From assembly GCA_019247845.1 (NCBI GenBank), contig JAFBAL010000057.1, forward strand, positions 1 through 57,800: a DNA stretch of 57,800 nt. The letters run 5' to 3'. A program made the translations under genes and the position numbers. The notes below the pieces were generated by a model. The model was not told the DNA's origin, did no database searches, and was given only the letters and a program-made list of their open reading frames with translations. Positions 16,701 through 24,657 of this stretch are shown in pieces. This stretch comes from Alphaproteobacteria bacterium (GTDB lineage: Bacteria; Pseudomonadota; Alphaproteobacteria; Micropepsales; Micropepsaceae). Positions within the stretch are counted from its first letter, which is position 1. Each line of letters opens with the position of its first letter.

Positions 16701-19700
16701 TTCGAGAGCGCGTTGCCGGTCACCGCCGAGCCGCTCTCCAGCGCCTGGCTTCCGCCGGTATCCGCGACCACGGTCGGGCCGCGGTCGAGGGTGACGGTGA
16801 GCGTCGTGGTCGTGGTGCCGCCATGGCCGTCATCGGCCGTGTAGGTGACGCTGTCGGTCAGGTGCGAGCCCGTCGCCGCCGCGTCGATGGTCGTGGTGTT
16901 GTCGGCGACGTAGCTGTAGCTGCCGTCCGAATTGATCGTGACGTGACCATAGGTCGTGGCCGTCGAGCTGCCGACATTGCCGCCCGAGCCCGCGACGGCC
17001 GAAACGGCGAGAGAGTCGCCGTCGCGGTCGCTGTCGTTCGAGAGCACGTTGCCGGTCACCGCCGAGCCGCTCTCCACCGCCTGGGTCGCTGGCGCGTCGG
17101 CCACGACCGTCGGACCGCGGTCGAGCATGATCGTGACGGTGGTCGTCGTCGTGCCGCCGTTGCCGTCGCTGGCCGTGTAGGTGATGCTGTCGGTCAGGTG
17201 CGAGCCGGTCGCCGCGGCGTCGATCGCCACGGTGTTGTTCGCCAGATAGCTGAAGCCGCCGTTCGAACCGATGGTCATGTGGCCGTAGGTCGTCGCCACC
17301 GAGTTGCCGACATTGCCGGCCGAGCCCGCCACCGCCGAGACGCTGAGCGTGTCGCCGTCGCGGTCGCTGTCGTTGGTGAGCACGTTGCCCGTGACCGCCG
17401 AGCCGCTCTCGACCGCCTGGGTCGCCGGCGCGTCGGCCACGACCGTCGGCGCGCGGTCGACGGTGACGGTGATGGTCTGTGTCGCCGTGCCGCCATGGCC
17501 GTCGTTGGCCGTGTAGGTGAAGGTGTCGGTCAGATGCGAGCCGGTCGCCGCCGCGTCGATCGCGACGGAATTGTCGGCCGAATAGGAATAGGTGCCGTTC
17601 GCGTTGATGGTGATGTGGCCATAGGTGCCGGCGATGGAGTTGCCGACATTGCCGCCCGAGCCGTTGACCGCGGAGACGGTGAGCGAGTCGCCGTCCTTGT
17701 CGCTGTCGTTGGTCAGGACGTTGCCGGTGATGGCCGAGCCGCTCTCCAGCGCCTGGCCGGCCGGGTTGTCGGCGACCACGGTCGGGATGCGGTCGATGGT
17801 GAAGCTGACCGTCGAGGTCGAGAGGCCGCCCAATCCGTCGGTCACCTGATAGGTGAAGGTGTCGATGGGATGCGAGCCCGTCGCCGCGGACGCGATCTGC
17901 GCCGCGTTGTCGGCGATGTAGCTGAAGCTGCCGTTGGAGTTCAGCGTCAGGTGTCCATAGGTGCCGGCGACCGAGTTGCCGACGTTGCCGGCCGAGCCGT
18001 TCACCTGGGAGACCGCGATCGCGTCGCCGTCCTTGTCGCTGTCGTTGCCGAGCACGCCGGTGCCGCCCGTGCCGCTGGTGCCGGTGGCGGTCGCGGTCTC
18101 GACGACGTTATAGCTGTCGGAGGCGAGCGTCGGCGCGCGGTCGATGACGACCGTGGTCGTCTGCTCGTTGCTGTCGGCGGTCGAGGGATGGCCGATGGTC
18201 ACGCCGTCGCTGGCGGTCCAGTTGATCGTGCGCGTGGGATGCGAGCCGACGGAATTGTCGACGCCCGCGTCCTGATAGCTGATCTGGGTCAGCAGCGTCT
18301 GGTAGGTCGAGAACGCGACGTCGCCCGACAGCGTCAGCTGGTGGGTCGTGCTGTTCCAGCTGACCGTCACGCCGGAGACCGTGCCGCTCTGCTGGCCGTT
18401 GCAGTACAGATTGTCGCCGGTCTGCGCGTTGGTGATGGTGATGGTGAAGTGGTTGAGGCGAAGGTTGTCCGCGTCGCTGATCGTGGGCGTCGCGGTGAGC
18501 AGCGTGATCGCCGAGCCGCCCTGCACCGCTTCGGTCGTCGTGGCCGACAGGCTCGACAGCGTCGGCAGGATGTCGAACGCCAGGTCGCCCGCGCCTTCGA
18601 GGTTGTTGTTGGTGTCGATGTTCAGGAAGGTGCCGCCGGCGGTGAAGCTGTGGCCGTCGGAGGCGATGTCGAAGCGCGAGATGATGCCGGTCGACTGGTC
18701 GGAATAGTAGAGCTGGTGCGACTTGGAATCGAGCTCGAGCGCGTTGCCGATGAAATAGGGATAGGTGACGGAGACGCCGCCCGGGATCGTCATCTTGGTC
18801 GCGGTGCCGCCGGCGATCGGCATCCACCAGATCGCGTTCTGCGACGCGTTCACGCCGGGCGCGGAGCTGTTGGTGGTGAAGTAGATGATGCCGCGGCCTT
18901 CGTCGACCGCGATGCCGGTGATGTAGCCGTTGCTGTCGTTGACCGGGAACTGCGCCTGGCTGGAGAGCAGCGTGGGCGTCGGCGCGTTGCCGCCGCCGAC
19001 CGAGCCGGTCGTGCTGACCTTGAACACGCCGTTGGTCTTGAAGCCCCAGAAGTTGCCCGGGTCGCCGTCGTTGTCGTCGACGTAATAGAGCGTGCTGTTG
19101 TCGGAGCTCAGCACCATCGCCCGCGCATAGGCATAGACGTGTCCGGTCGAGGTCGAATCGATCAGGACGTTGTTCAGGTTGATCGAGAAGGCGTGGGTGG
19201 TGTCGTTCCAGGAATAGGGGTTTACGATCGCGCCGGTCGTCTGGTTGTAGGTGATCTTGACGATGTCGCCGCCATCCGCGAGGTAGTCGTAGCCGAACAG
19301 CCCGCCGAAGATCGTGTTGGTGTCGTCGTTGACCGCGAAGGCCGAGAACTGGTCCTGGTCGGCGGTGCTGGCGACCACCGTGCTCGACAGATCCACGCCC
19401 GTCGAGATGTTGGTGACGCGCAGATGGAAGGTGTTGTCGAGCGAGATGAAGAGGCCGGCCGAGGTGTCGAGACCGATGGCGTTGTAGAGGCCGCCCACGG
19501 TCTGTTCCTGCGAGATGATCGCGTCGTTGGCCAAGCCGTCGGAATCGGCATGCTCGATGCGGAAGTCGGAATGGCCGTCGGATTCGCCGCCGCCGTTGCC
19601 GGGACCGCCGAACGCCACCCAGAGCTGGCCGGCGACGGCAACCGTCGGCGGCGGCGCGTTCGGCGCCGCGGCATGGTCGGCATGGCCTACGTGCTCGCCG

Positions 19701-20185
19701 AGATCGCCCAGCGGCGACGAATGGCCGTCTTGGCCCGCATGGATCGGGGCGTCGCTGCTGCTCACGGCCTGGCTGAGGTTCGCGAAGCTCTGCGAGTCGC
19801 CCGCGTCCTGCGCGGTATAGGCGAAGGAGTCGTGCGTCTGGACCGCGAGGATGTTCTGCGCGCCGTGCATCGCGGAGATGCTGCCGCCGTCGTGGGCGGA
19901 CGCCGCGGTCTGTACCGACGCGTGCACGATCTCGCCCGCGGTGCCGTGGTGACCCGCTTCGATCGACAGCGCGTGATCGAAATGCTGCGTCTCGCCATGC
20001 ACCGGATTCTGCGCCAGGGAGGAAGACGCGGAGTTGGGCGCGGCCTGGCTCGCCGCATGCCCCGAAGCCGCGAGCGGGACGAGATTGATCGCCGCGCCGT
20101 CCTTCAATCCGGTTTTCGGCAGAGCGCCGAAATCCTGCAGACCCAAATTCAGAATCGAACCGATGCGGTCGCGCGTCGAACTCAT
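13727..20185 (-). CDS. giant secreted VCBS/RTX protein (probable type I secreted adhesin)
   Basis: 2152 residues, no signal peptide. In order: a low-complexity N-terminus (1-180); a propeller-like region (about 185-540, with VAFGGPGNGGG and ITGIAVDEGRGIIYF); a linking Ig-like domain; seven VCBS/cadherin-like repeats of 112 residues plus a diverged eighth (about 685-1580); then RTX blocks (GGAGNDTLIGGSGGDVIRGG and similar, about 1590-2040) interleaved with three near-copy modules of about 110 residues containing LQGDYSAGVTFGATTVTN. The end (SASNIGSLNASDFTH) looks like a type I secretion tail. No ABC/HlyD/TolC exporter is in the window. The ATG at 20185 has GAGGGGG upstream. A Ca-dependent surface or matrix protein is the likely role. 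Confidence 0.85.
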   Translation of the reverse strand: MSSTRDRIGSILNLGLQDFGALPKTGLKDGAAINLVPLAASGHAASQAAPNSASSSLAQNPVHGETQHFDHALSIEAGHHGTAGEIVHASVQTAASAHDGGSISAMHGAQNILAVQTHDSFAYTAQDAGDSQSFANLSQAVSSSDAPIHAGQDGHSSPLGDLGEHVGHADHAAAPNAPPPTVAVAGQLWVAFGGPGNGGGESDGHSDFRIEHADSDGLANDAIISQEQTVGGLYNAIGLDTSAGLFISLDNTFHLRVTNISTGVDLSSTVVASTADQDQFSAFAVNDDTNTIFGGLFGYDYLADGGDIVKITYNQTTGAIVNPYSWNDTTHAFSINLNNVLIDSTSTGHVYAYARAMVLSSDNSTLYYVDDNDGDPGNFWGFKTNGVFKVSTTGSVGGGNAPTPTLLSSQAQFPVNDSNGYITGIAVDEGRGIIYFTTNSSAPGVNASQNAIWWMPIAGGTATKMTIPGGVSVTYPYFIGNALELDSKSHQLYYSDQSTGIISRFDIASDGHSFTAGGTFLNIDTNNNLEGAGDLAFDILPTLSSLSATTTEAVQGGSAITLLTATPTISDADNLRLNHFTITITNAQTGDNLYCNGQQSGTVSGVTVSWNSTTHQLTLSGDVAFSTYQTLLTQISYQDAGVDNSVGSHPTRTINWTASDGVTIGHPSTADSNEQTTTVVIDRAPTLASDSYNVVETATATGTSGTGGTGVLGNDSDKDGDAIAVSQVNGSAGNVGNSVAGTYGHLTLNSNGSFSYIADNAAQIASAATGSHPIDTFTYQVTDGLGGLSTSTVSFTIDRIPTVVADNPAGQALESGSAITGNVLTNDSDKDGDSLTVSAVNGSGGNVGNSIAGTYGHITINANGTYSYSADNSVAIDAAATGSHLTDTFTYTANDGHGGTATQTITVTVDRAPTVVADAPATQAVESGSAVTGNVLTNDSDRDGDTLSVSAVAGSAGNVGNSVATTYGHMTIGSNGGFSYLANNTVAIDAAATGSHLTDSITYTASDGNGGTTTTTVTIMLDRGPTVVADAPATQAVESGSAVTGNVLSNDSDRDGDSLAVSAVAGSGGNVGSSTATTYGHVTINSDGSYSYVADNTTTIDAAATGSHLTDSVTYTADDGHGGTTTTTLTVTLDRGPTVVADTGGSQALESGSAVTGNALSNDSDRDGDALTVTAVNGSGGNVGNSLAGTYGHITINANGTYSYSADNTVAIDAAATGSHLTDTFTYTASDGHGGTSTTTVTVTIDRGPTVVADTGASQAVESGAAVTGNVLTNDSDRDGDTLVVSAVAGSGANVGNSTAGTYGHFTINSNGSYSYSADNTVAIDAAATGSHLTDSVTYTASDGNGGTSTTTLTVTLDRGPTVVNDTNSVAESGNVSKTSGTGVLANDSDRDGDTLTISAVGGSAGNVGNSFATTYGHITLNADGSYSYTADNTVAIDAAASGSHPTDVVTFTVDDGFGGTVAETLTITLDRPATATADSLSTDEATDAINGSGGNPNLLANDTDKDGDSFSITKVNGSGANVGTQIVLASGALLTVNADGTYVYDPNHAFDYLPGAGSGASNLTATDTFTYEITGGSSVTVTVTINGVDSNDHLIGTTGDDTMHGGIGDDIITALSGNDTLFGDSGDDNFDMGANLTGNDKIDGGTGTDRVFLNGDYSAGVAFNPTTMVNVEVISLAAGHSYNLTTADATVAAGQTLTIQAGSLGASDAVVIDGGNETNGKFIFNTGAGNDTLTGGTGVDRFFSGAGNDTINGGGGDDFINMLGNLTAADKINGGTGTGDTLVLQGDYSSGVTFGATTVTNVEVLSLVAGFSYNITTANATVGAGQTLTVHGETMIGPNFLTFDGSAETDGSFVINAGGGDDTLTGGALADIFRTGGGTDTVHGGGGDDVINVGGSLTAADTIDGGTGNDTLFLQGDYSAGVTFGATTVTNIETLYLNAGNSYKLAIDNATVTSGHSLTVQGQGLGIADSLYFDGSADTTGGMLAINGGAGNDTLIGGSGGDVIRGGDGTNLLTGGMGADTLSGGVGHDTFIYNAVAESTSTGYDTVKGFDASNDTFQITGVTINSVDSMITSGRLSGATFDANLAAAVDGAHLGAHDAVVFTPDTGTLHGHMFLVIDVNGVAGYQAGQDIVIELSSASNIGSLNASDFTH
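15770..18130. repeat. 336-bp tandem coding repeats (VCBS array)
   Basis: The codons for the YGH block recur at 15931, 16270, 16606, 16942, 17278, 17614 and 17950, that is every 336 bp with one 339-bp step. Repeats keep NDSDRDGD, TYGH-(I/V/L)-T-(I/L), GSYSYSADN and TGSHLTD. High nucleotide identity makes the array prone to recombination and assembly collapse. Confidence 0.9.
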
Positions 20186-20735
20186 AGAAATGACCCCCTC
20201 TAACGCTGCTCGTGACTCGTATCCCATATACGGCGCGGCTGCTAACGTGTCGTGACAGCAGCCGACTCTTTGTCAGAGCGATCCGCCAAAACAATACTAG
20301 TTGAAGTTGATGAGCACAAGCCATTGGGAGCGTTGGAAGATATCGTTCGCTTCCAGACGCTCTACGCGGACCGGCCCCGCCGTGCCCCCCATATCCAAAA
20401 TTTTTTCAAAAAAAATTTTCGTAGCCCGCTCGCGTCACCGGACCGGACGCGGCAGTAAATCGCCAGTTCCGCCGGCATGGTCAAGGCAAACTCGATCAGA
20501 TCAGACGGGACCGCCCGCCCGGCCGGGCAGTTTTTCCATTCCCGATGGAAGTCGGGCGACAATCCAAATGCCGCTCTCCTATTGAGTTCGGCCCTCCGGC
20601 GGGGCGCCGCGCGAATGCTTTGCCCGGCGTTTCTCACGCCTAGTCTTCGCCGGTGGCAAAGAACCATTGATTCACCAAGCGATTGTAAATGCAGCGCGGC
20701 AATGTTAAGCAGAACCTCAAGGGGAGGGCCACCGC
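20186..20735. other. 550-bp divergent intergenic region with AT-rich palindrome
   Basis: Separates the giant secreted protein gene from the collar operon and is clearly AT-richer than its surroundings. It contains a palindrome of AAAATTTTTT, loop CAA, AAAAAATTTT at 20397-20419. A 68-codon frame starting GTG at 20252 is open across it but has no ribosome site, so I do not call it. No convincing promoter hexamers were found, but the region must hold control elements for both divergent units. Confidence 0.6.
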
Positions 20736-21278
20736 ATGTCTCAGCCGTACGTCGGTCAAATTCTCATGTTCGCGGGCAACTTCGCGCCTGCGGGCTGGAT
20801 GACCTGTGAAGGACAGACGATCCCGATCTCGGAGAACGAGACGCTGTTCAACCTCATCGGCACCACCTATGGCGGCGACGGTCAGGAGACCTTCCAGCTG
20901 CCCAACCTGGCCGGGCGCGTCCCGGTCCACATGGGCACGGGCGGCGGCCTTTCGACCTACAACATCGGCGAGAGCGCGGGCACCGAAAGCGTCACGCTGA
21001 CGACGCAGCAGATCCCCGGCCACAACCACCTGCCCATGGTCAACACCGCGGGCGGCACCAGCGCCGGCCCGCAGTCCGGCTCGGTTCTGGCCGACGAGAC
21101 CTCGACCGCCAGCGGCGGCAACGCCTTCGCCTATATCGCGCCCGGCGGGACGCAGGTGCAGATGCCGTCGAGCACGGTCGGCAATTCCGGCGGCAGCCAG
21201 CCGCACGAGAACATGATGCCCATCCTGTGCATCAACTTCATCATCTCGCTGTTCGGCGTCTACCCGAGCCCGACGTAA
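20736..21278 (+). CDS. tail-collar domain protein 1 (MdpB-like)
   Basis: 180 residues, a stand-alone phage tail-collar module. It begins MSQPYVGQILMFAGNFAPAGW, then CEGQTIPISENETLFNLIGTT with YGGDG, the VPVHMGTG turn, and QIPGHNHLP. It closes with PHENMMPILCINFIISLFG. No signal peptide is present. Such proteins (COG4675, microcystin-dependent MdpB type) occur outside prophages in many free-living bacteria with unknown function. GGGGAGGG lies 7 bases before the ATG. It is the first of three adjacent homologues of equal length. Confidence 0.88.
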   Translation: MSQPYVGQILMFAGNFAPAGWMTCEGQTIPISENETLFNLIGTTYGGDGQETFQLPNLAGRVPVHMGTGGGLSTYNIGESAGTESVTLTTQQIPGHNHLPMVNTAGGTSAGPQSGSVLADETSTASGGNAFAYIAPGGTQVQMPSSTVGNSGGSQPHENMMPILCINFIISLFGVYPSPT

Positions 21279-21328
21279 GATTCGGTTCCCCTTCCGCTTA
21301 AGGCGGATCAAGCGAACGGATACCAACC

Positions 21329-21871
21329 ATGTCTTCACCATTCGTTGCCGAAGTCACGATCTATCCCTTCAACTTCGCGCCGAAAGGCTGGGCGTTCTGC
21401 GCCGGGCAGCTGTTGCCGATCTCGCAGAACACCGCGCTGTTCTCGCTCCTGGGCACCACCTATGGCGGCGACGGCAAGTCGACCTTCGGCCTGCCGGACT
21501 TCCAGGGCAGCGTGCCGCTCGGCCAGGGCCAGAGCCCGGGCACCAGCCAGTACTTCCTGGGCGAGCAGACCGGCGTCGAGAGCGTGACGCTGATCACCTC
21601 CGAGATGCCGTCGCACAACCACGGCTTCGTGGCGAGCTCGGACCAGGGCACGACGACCGTCTCGACCGGCAACCAGCTCGCCAAGGCGCTGACGCCGGGC
21701 AAGCTGCAGAGCTACACCGGCAACTACCTCAACAACAGCAACGTCAACGTCGCGATGTCGCCGTTGTCGACCTCGTTCTCGGGCGGCGGCCTGCCGCACC
21801 AGAACATGCAGCCCTATCTGACCTTGAACTTTTGCATCGCCTTGCAAGGCGTCTTCCCTCCGCGCGGCTGA
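21329..21871 (+). CDS. tail-collar domain protein 2 (MdpB-like)
   Basis: 180 residues, homologous over its full length to its neighbours: FVAEVTIYPFNFAPKGWAFC, GQLLPISQNTALFSLLGTTY, GGDGKSTFGLPDFQGSVPLG, EMPSHNHGF, and the end PHQNMQPYLTLNFCIALQG. The middle (about 90-145), which in collar fibres forms the variable exposed loop, differs most from the other two. It lies 50 bases after the first collar gene, is in the same operon, and lacks a signal peptide. Confidence 0.88.
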   Translation: MSSPFVAEVTIYPFNFAPKGWAFCAGQLLPISQNTALFSLLGTTYGGDGKSTFGLPDFQGSVPLGQGQSPGTSQYFLGEQTGVESVTLITSEMPSHNHGFVASSDQGTTTVSTGNQLAKALTPGKLQSYTGNYLNNSNVNVAMSPLSTSFSGGGLPHQNMQPYLTLNFCIALQGVFPPRG

Positions 21872-21886
21872 GCAGGAACCAAAACC

Positions 21887-22420
21887 ATGTCGACACCATT
21901 TTTGGCCCAGATCGAGATGTTTTCGTTCAACTTCGCCCCCAAAGGCTGGGCGTTGTGCAACGGGCAGCTCCTCCCCATCAACCAGAACCAGGCGCTGTTC
22001 TCGCTCCTCGGCACGACCTATGGCGGCGACGGGCGCGTGAACTTCGCCCTGCCCGACCTGCGCTCGCGCGTGCCGATGAGCATGGGCAACGGCCACACGC
22101 TGGGCGAGCGCGGCGGCGCAGAGGCCGTGACGATCAACATCAGCACGCTGCCGCAGCACAGCCACCAGCTCCAGGCGAACACCGGGGACGGCACGACCAC
22201 GACGCCCGCCAACAACGCCGTGCTGTCCAAGGCCGTCGCCTCGGCGGCGCCGGGCGGCCCGTTCAACATGTTCCTCTACAGCAACCAGAATCCCAACAAT
22301 GTCGGCTGGGCGGGCACCATCTCCAACACCGGCGGCAGCCAGGCGCACACCAACATCCAGCCGTACCTGTGCATCAACTTCAGCATCGCGCTGCAGGGCA
22401 TCTTCCCGTCGCAGACCTGA
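21887..22420 (+). CDS. tail-collar domain protein 3 (MdpB-like)
   Basis: 177 residues, third collar homologue: FLAQIEMFSFNFAPKGWALC, GQLLPINQNQALFSLLGTTY, GGDGRVNFALPDLRSRVPM, TLPQHSHQLQ, and the end AHTNIQPYLCINFSIALQG. It begins 15 bases after gene 2. It is closer to gene 2 than to gene 1 in its N-terminus, suggesting stepwise duplication. The three may form a mixed trimer (inference). A strong hairpin follows. Confidence 0.88.
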   Translation: MSTPFLAQIEMFSFNFAPKGWALCNGQLLPINQNQALFSLLGTTYGGDGRVNFALPDLRSRVPMSMGNGHTLGERGGAEAVTINISTLPQHSHQLQANTGDGTTTTPANNAVLSKAVASAAPGGPFNMFLYSNQNPNNVGWAGTISNTGGSQAHTNIQPYLCINFSIALQGIFPSQT

Positions 22421-22442
22421 CGGCGACCGCACGCACCTCGTC

Positions 22443-22475
22443 ATGGCCGGGCGTGGCGCCGCCACCCCCGGCCAT
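22443..22475. terminator. hairpin terminator between convergent genes
   Basis: Near-perfect stem: ATGGCCGGG, mismatched C, GTGGC, loop GCC, then GCCAC, C, CCCGGCCAT. The following plus-strand sequence is T-rich (TTCGTTTCGG) without a long T run. It separates the collar operon from the convergent DUF6916-like gene. Confidence 0.65.
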
Positions 22476-22485
22476 TTCGTTTCGG

Positions 22486-22788
22486 TCAGCTGAAGATCGC
22501 CTGATAGTCCTGCCACTCCTGCTCGGGCGTGTGCGCGGGCATGACGTAGATGCTGTAGGTCGGTCCGTCCTCGAAGGCGCATTCGTACGTCCCCTCGCCC
22601 ATGTAATGGGTGCCCTTGGGCGAGCGGAAGATCAGGATGAACGGATCGCGCTTGGCGGTGGAGATGAACTTCTCGCCCTTGATGACCTTCGACAACGGCA
22701 TCGAGAAGGGCGTACCCTTGAACTCCACGACCTTGCCGACCAGCGGTTCGAAATGGTGATACTCGAGGAAGATCTTTTCGTCGGACAT
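22486..22788 (-). CDS. DUF6916-like protein next to collar genes
   Basis: 100-residue cytosolic protein starting MSDEKIFLEYHHFEPLVGK, with short strands (VVEFKGTPFSMPLSKVIKG, PFILIFRSPKGTHYMGEGTY) and ending AHTPEQEWQDYQAIFS. It has the size and pattern of small proteins (DUF6916 type) found beside collar triplets; the name is from memory and should be searched. The start at 22788 has AGGGA 8 bases upstream. It faces the collar operon tail-to-tail and is divergent from the GNAT gene. Confidence 0.6.
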   Translation of the reverse strand: MSDEKIFLEYHHFEPLVGKVVEFKGTPFSMPLSKVIKGEKFISTAKRDPFILIFRSPKGTHYMGEGTYECAFEDGPTYSIYVMPAHTPEQEWQDYQAIFS

Positions 22789-22843
22789 ACGCCGGTCCCT
22801 TCGCGTCTTGAGCGCGCGCGAGATTGCACGAACTCGTCCTGCG

Positions 22844-23362
22844 ATGGAAGCCATGCGCCGCTATGACACGCGCGCCGGCAGCGTCGTGCTGCGGCCGGAG
22901 ACAAAAGCCGACGACGCATTCCTGTTCGAGCTGTTCGCCGGCCATGCGGGACGTCCGCTGAAGGCGGCCGGCCTCGACGCGGACGCCATGCGAACGCTGC
23001 TGACGCTGCAATACCGCGCGCAATCGGGCAAGCATCGCGCGAGCTATCCCGACGCCGCCTATTCCATCATCGAGAGCGAGGGCGCCCCCATCGGCCGGCT
23101 GATCGAGGCGGATGAAGGCGAATGCGTCTATTTCGCCGACTTCGCCTTCCTGCCCGAGCGCCAGGCCAAAGGCCTCGGCACCGCGCTGATCGAGATGATC
23201 GCCGACGAGTGGGGCGCAAGAGGCCGCGCCGCGCGGGTCGAGGTGCGCAGCGGCAACGACCACTCGCTCAAGCTCTGCGCCAACCTGGGGTTCGAACGGA
23301 CCACGGAAGACGTCATGGGCTATGTCGAGCTGCGCCGCGCGCCGCGCGCCAAGGCGGGCTGA
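22844..23362 (+). CDS. GNAT family N-acetyltransferase
   Basis: 172 residues. The GNAT fold ends in a clear acetyl-CoA loop (FAFLPERQAKGLGTALIEMI, the R-x-x-G-x-G/A type) followed by VEVRSGNDHSLKLCANLGFE. The N-terminal half (LRPETKADDAFLFELFAGHA, LLTLQYRAQ, SYPDAAYSIIE) resembles acetyltransferases often encoded beside tail-collar triplets, so a functional link to them is plausible. The acceptor is unknown. The ATG at 22844 is preferred; 22853 lies too close to a GGAAG. Confidence 0.8.
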   Translation: MEAMRRYDTRAGSVVLRPETKADDAFLFELFAGHAGRPLKAAGLDADAMRTLLTLQYRAQSGKHRASYPDAAYSIIESEGAPIGRLIEADEGECVYFADFAFLPERQAKGLGTALIEMIADEWGARGRAARVEVRSGNDHSLKLCANLGFERTTEDVMGYVELRRAPRAKAG

Positions 23363-23364
23363 CG

Positions 23365-23934
23365 ATGGCCGGCCCGACCGTGACGACGCCCGACGGCCCC
23401 TTCACGCTGGCGCGCGGCTGCGACGGCTGCACGCTGTGCTGCAAGGTGCTGGAAGCGGCGCCGATCGGCAAACCCGCCAACACCTGGTGCACGCACTGCA
23501 TAAGGGGCGCCGGCTGCGGCATCCACGAGACGCGCGAGCCGGTGTGCCGGGAATATCACTGCGGCTGGCTGATCGACGGCAGCCTGAGCGAGGAATGGCG
23601 GCCCGAGACCGCGCACCTCATCCTGACCTACCGCGACGAAGGGCGCAGCATGAGCGTCCATGCCGACGAGGACCATCCCGACGCCTGGCTGCAGGAGCCT
23701 TATTATTCGCAGATCAAGCGCTGGGCGGCGCTGTCGCTCGGCGTCGGCGGAAGGGTCGTGGCCTATGTCGGCAACCAGGGCTTCGTCATCCTGCCCGACC
23801 GCCATGTCGCGCTGGGCGTGCTCGGCGACGACGACTACATCTTCATCGAACGTTTACCCAACGGCGAATGGGACGCGCGCAAGATGGGTCAAGACGAAGC
23901 AGCGGCGCTCCAGGCGTCCAGCGCCGGCTTGTGA
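23365..23934 (+). CDS. cysteine-cluster protein (YkgJ-like)
   Basis: 189 residues with an N-terminal Cys cluster: GCDGCTLCCKVLE, then CTHC, GCGIHETREPVC and YHCGW, eight or more cysteines that probably bind Zn or an Fe-S centre. The C-terminal half has no recognised domain (DDYIFIERLPNGEWDARKMG). It starts 2 bases after the GNAT stop, so it is probably cotranscribed. The role is unknown; YkgJ-type proteins are often annotated only as zinc/iron chelating. Confidence 0.72.
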   Translation: MAGPTVTTPDGPFTLARGCDGCTLCCKVLEAAPIGKPANTWCTHCIRGAGCGIHETREPVCREYHCGWLIDGSLSEEWRPETAHLILTYRDEGRSMSVHADEDHPDAWLQEPYYSQIKRWAALSLGVGGRVVAYVGNQGFVILPDRHVALGVLGDDDYIFIERLPNGEWDARKMGQDEAAALQASSAGL

Positions 23935-24009
23935 AAAGCCGCGCTTTAAGCGCATAGTCGCGCGGGGCCTTTTAAGAACGCCAAGCAGCAGCGCAATGCG
24001 AATCCGCGC

Positions 24010-24657
24010 ATGAACGCTCATCCGCACGCCGCGCATGCGCAGATTCCCGACGGCCTCCGCCATGCCCATGAGCGGCTGCTCGCCCACGGCGACCTGCAGT
24101 TCGATTTCCCCAGCATCAAGCCGCCGGTGACGCCGCAATGGCTGATCGATCTCGCCGGCTTCATCCGCACCATATGGCCCTACGCCCGCTGGGTGGTGAT
24201 CGTGCTTGTTGTGCTGGGCGCGTTCTGGATCGTCTATGCGATCGGACGCGAGATCGCACGGCGCTGGGGCATGTGGACGCCGAAGGAGACGCCCGCGGCG
24301 CAAACCGCGATGCCCGAGTGGCGCCCGGGGCCCGAGCTGGCGCGCAACCTGCTGCGCGACGCCGACGCGCTCGCGGCCCAGGGTCATTATGCGGAAGCCG
24401 TGCACCTGCTCCTGCTGCGCAGCATCGAGCATATCGACGAGAACAGGCCCGACCTCGTGAGGCCCGCGCTCACCAGCCGCGAGATCGGCCGCCTCGAGCA
24501 GCTTCCGGGTGCGGCGCGCGGCGCCTTCGGTGCGATGGCGCGGGTGGTCGAGCGCGCGCTGTTCGCCGGCCGCGACGTGGGCAGCGGCGAGTTCTCGCAA
24601 TGCCGCGCCGAATACGAGCGCTTCGCCTTCCCGCAGCTGTGGAGCGCGGCGCGATGA
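24010..24657 (+). CDS. DUF4129-type membrane protein
   Basis: 215 residues: a soluble N-terminus, one membrane helix (WVVIVLVVLGAFWIVYAIG, about 62-80), then a cytosolic helical domain with LARNLLRDADALAAQGHYAEAVHLLLLRSIEHI and TSREIGRL, typical of DUF4129 C-terminal domains. First gene of a six-gene MoxR-type operon, ending in an ATGA overlap with the next gene. Confidence 0.78.
   Translation: MNAHPHAAHAQIPDGLRHAHERLLAHGDLQFDFPSIKPPVTPQWLIDLAGFIRTIWPYARWVVIVLVVLGAFWIVYAIGREIARRWGMWTPKETPAAQTAMPEWRPGPELARNLLRDADALAAQGHYAEAVHLLLLRSIEHIDENRPDLVRPALTSREIGRLEQLPGAARGAFGAMARVVERALFAGRDVGSGEFSQCRAEYERFAFPQLWSAAR

Noticed and set aside
15770..18130. A CRISPR or minisatellite array
   Set aside because: The 336-bp period is 112 codons in frame with VCBS protein repeats; there are no spacers.
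12944..20203. A 2419-codon frame open on the plus strand across the VCBS gene
   Set aside because: It is antisense to a clearly structured repeat protein. Its product is an Arg/Val/Asp-rich shadow of that repeat with no domain logic, and it begins inside the receptor gene.
20252..20458. A 68-residue gene in the collar/VCBS spacer
   Set aside because: GTG start without a ribosome site, no recognisable family, and the frame crosses the AT-rich palindrome. It cannot be excluded, but support is too weak to call.
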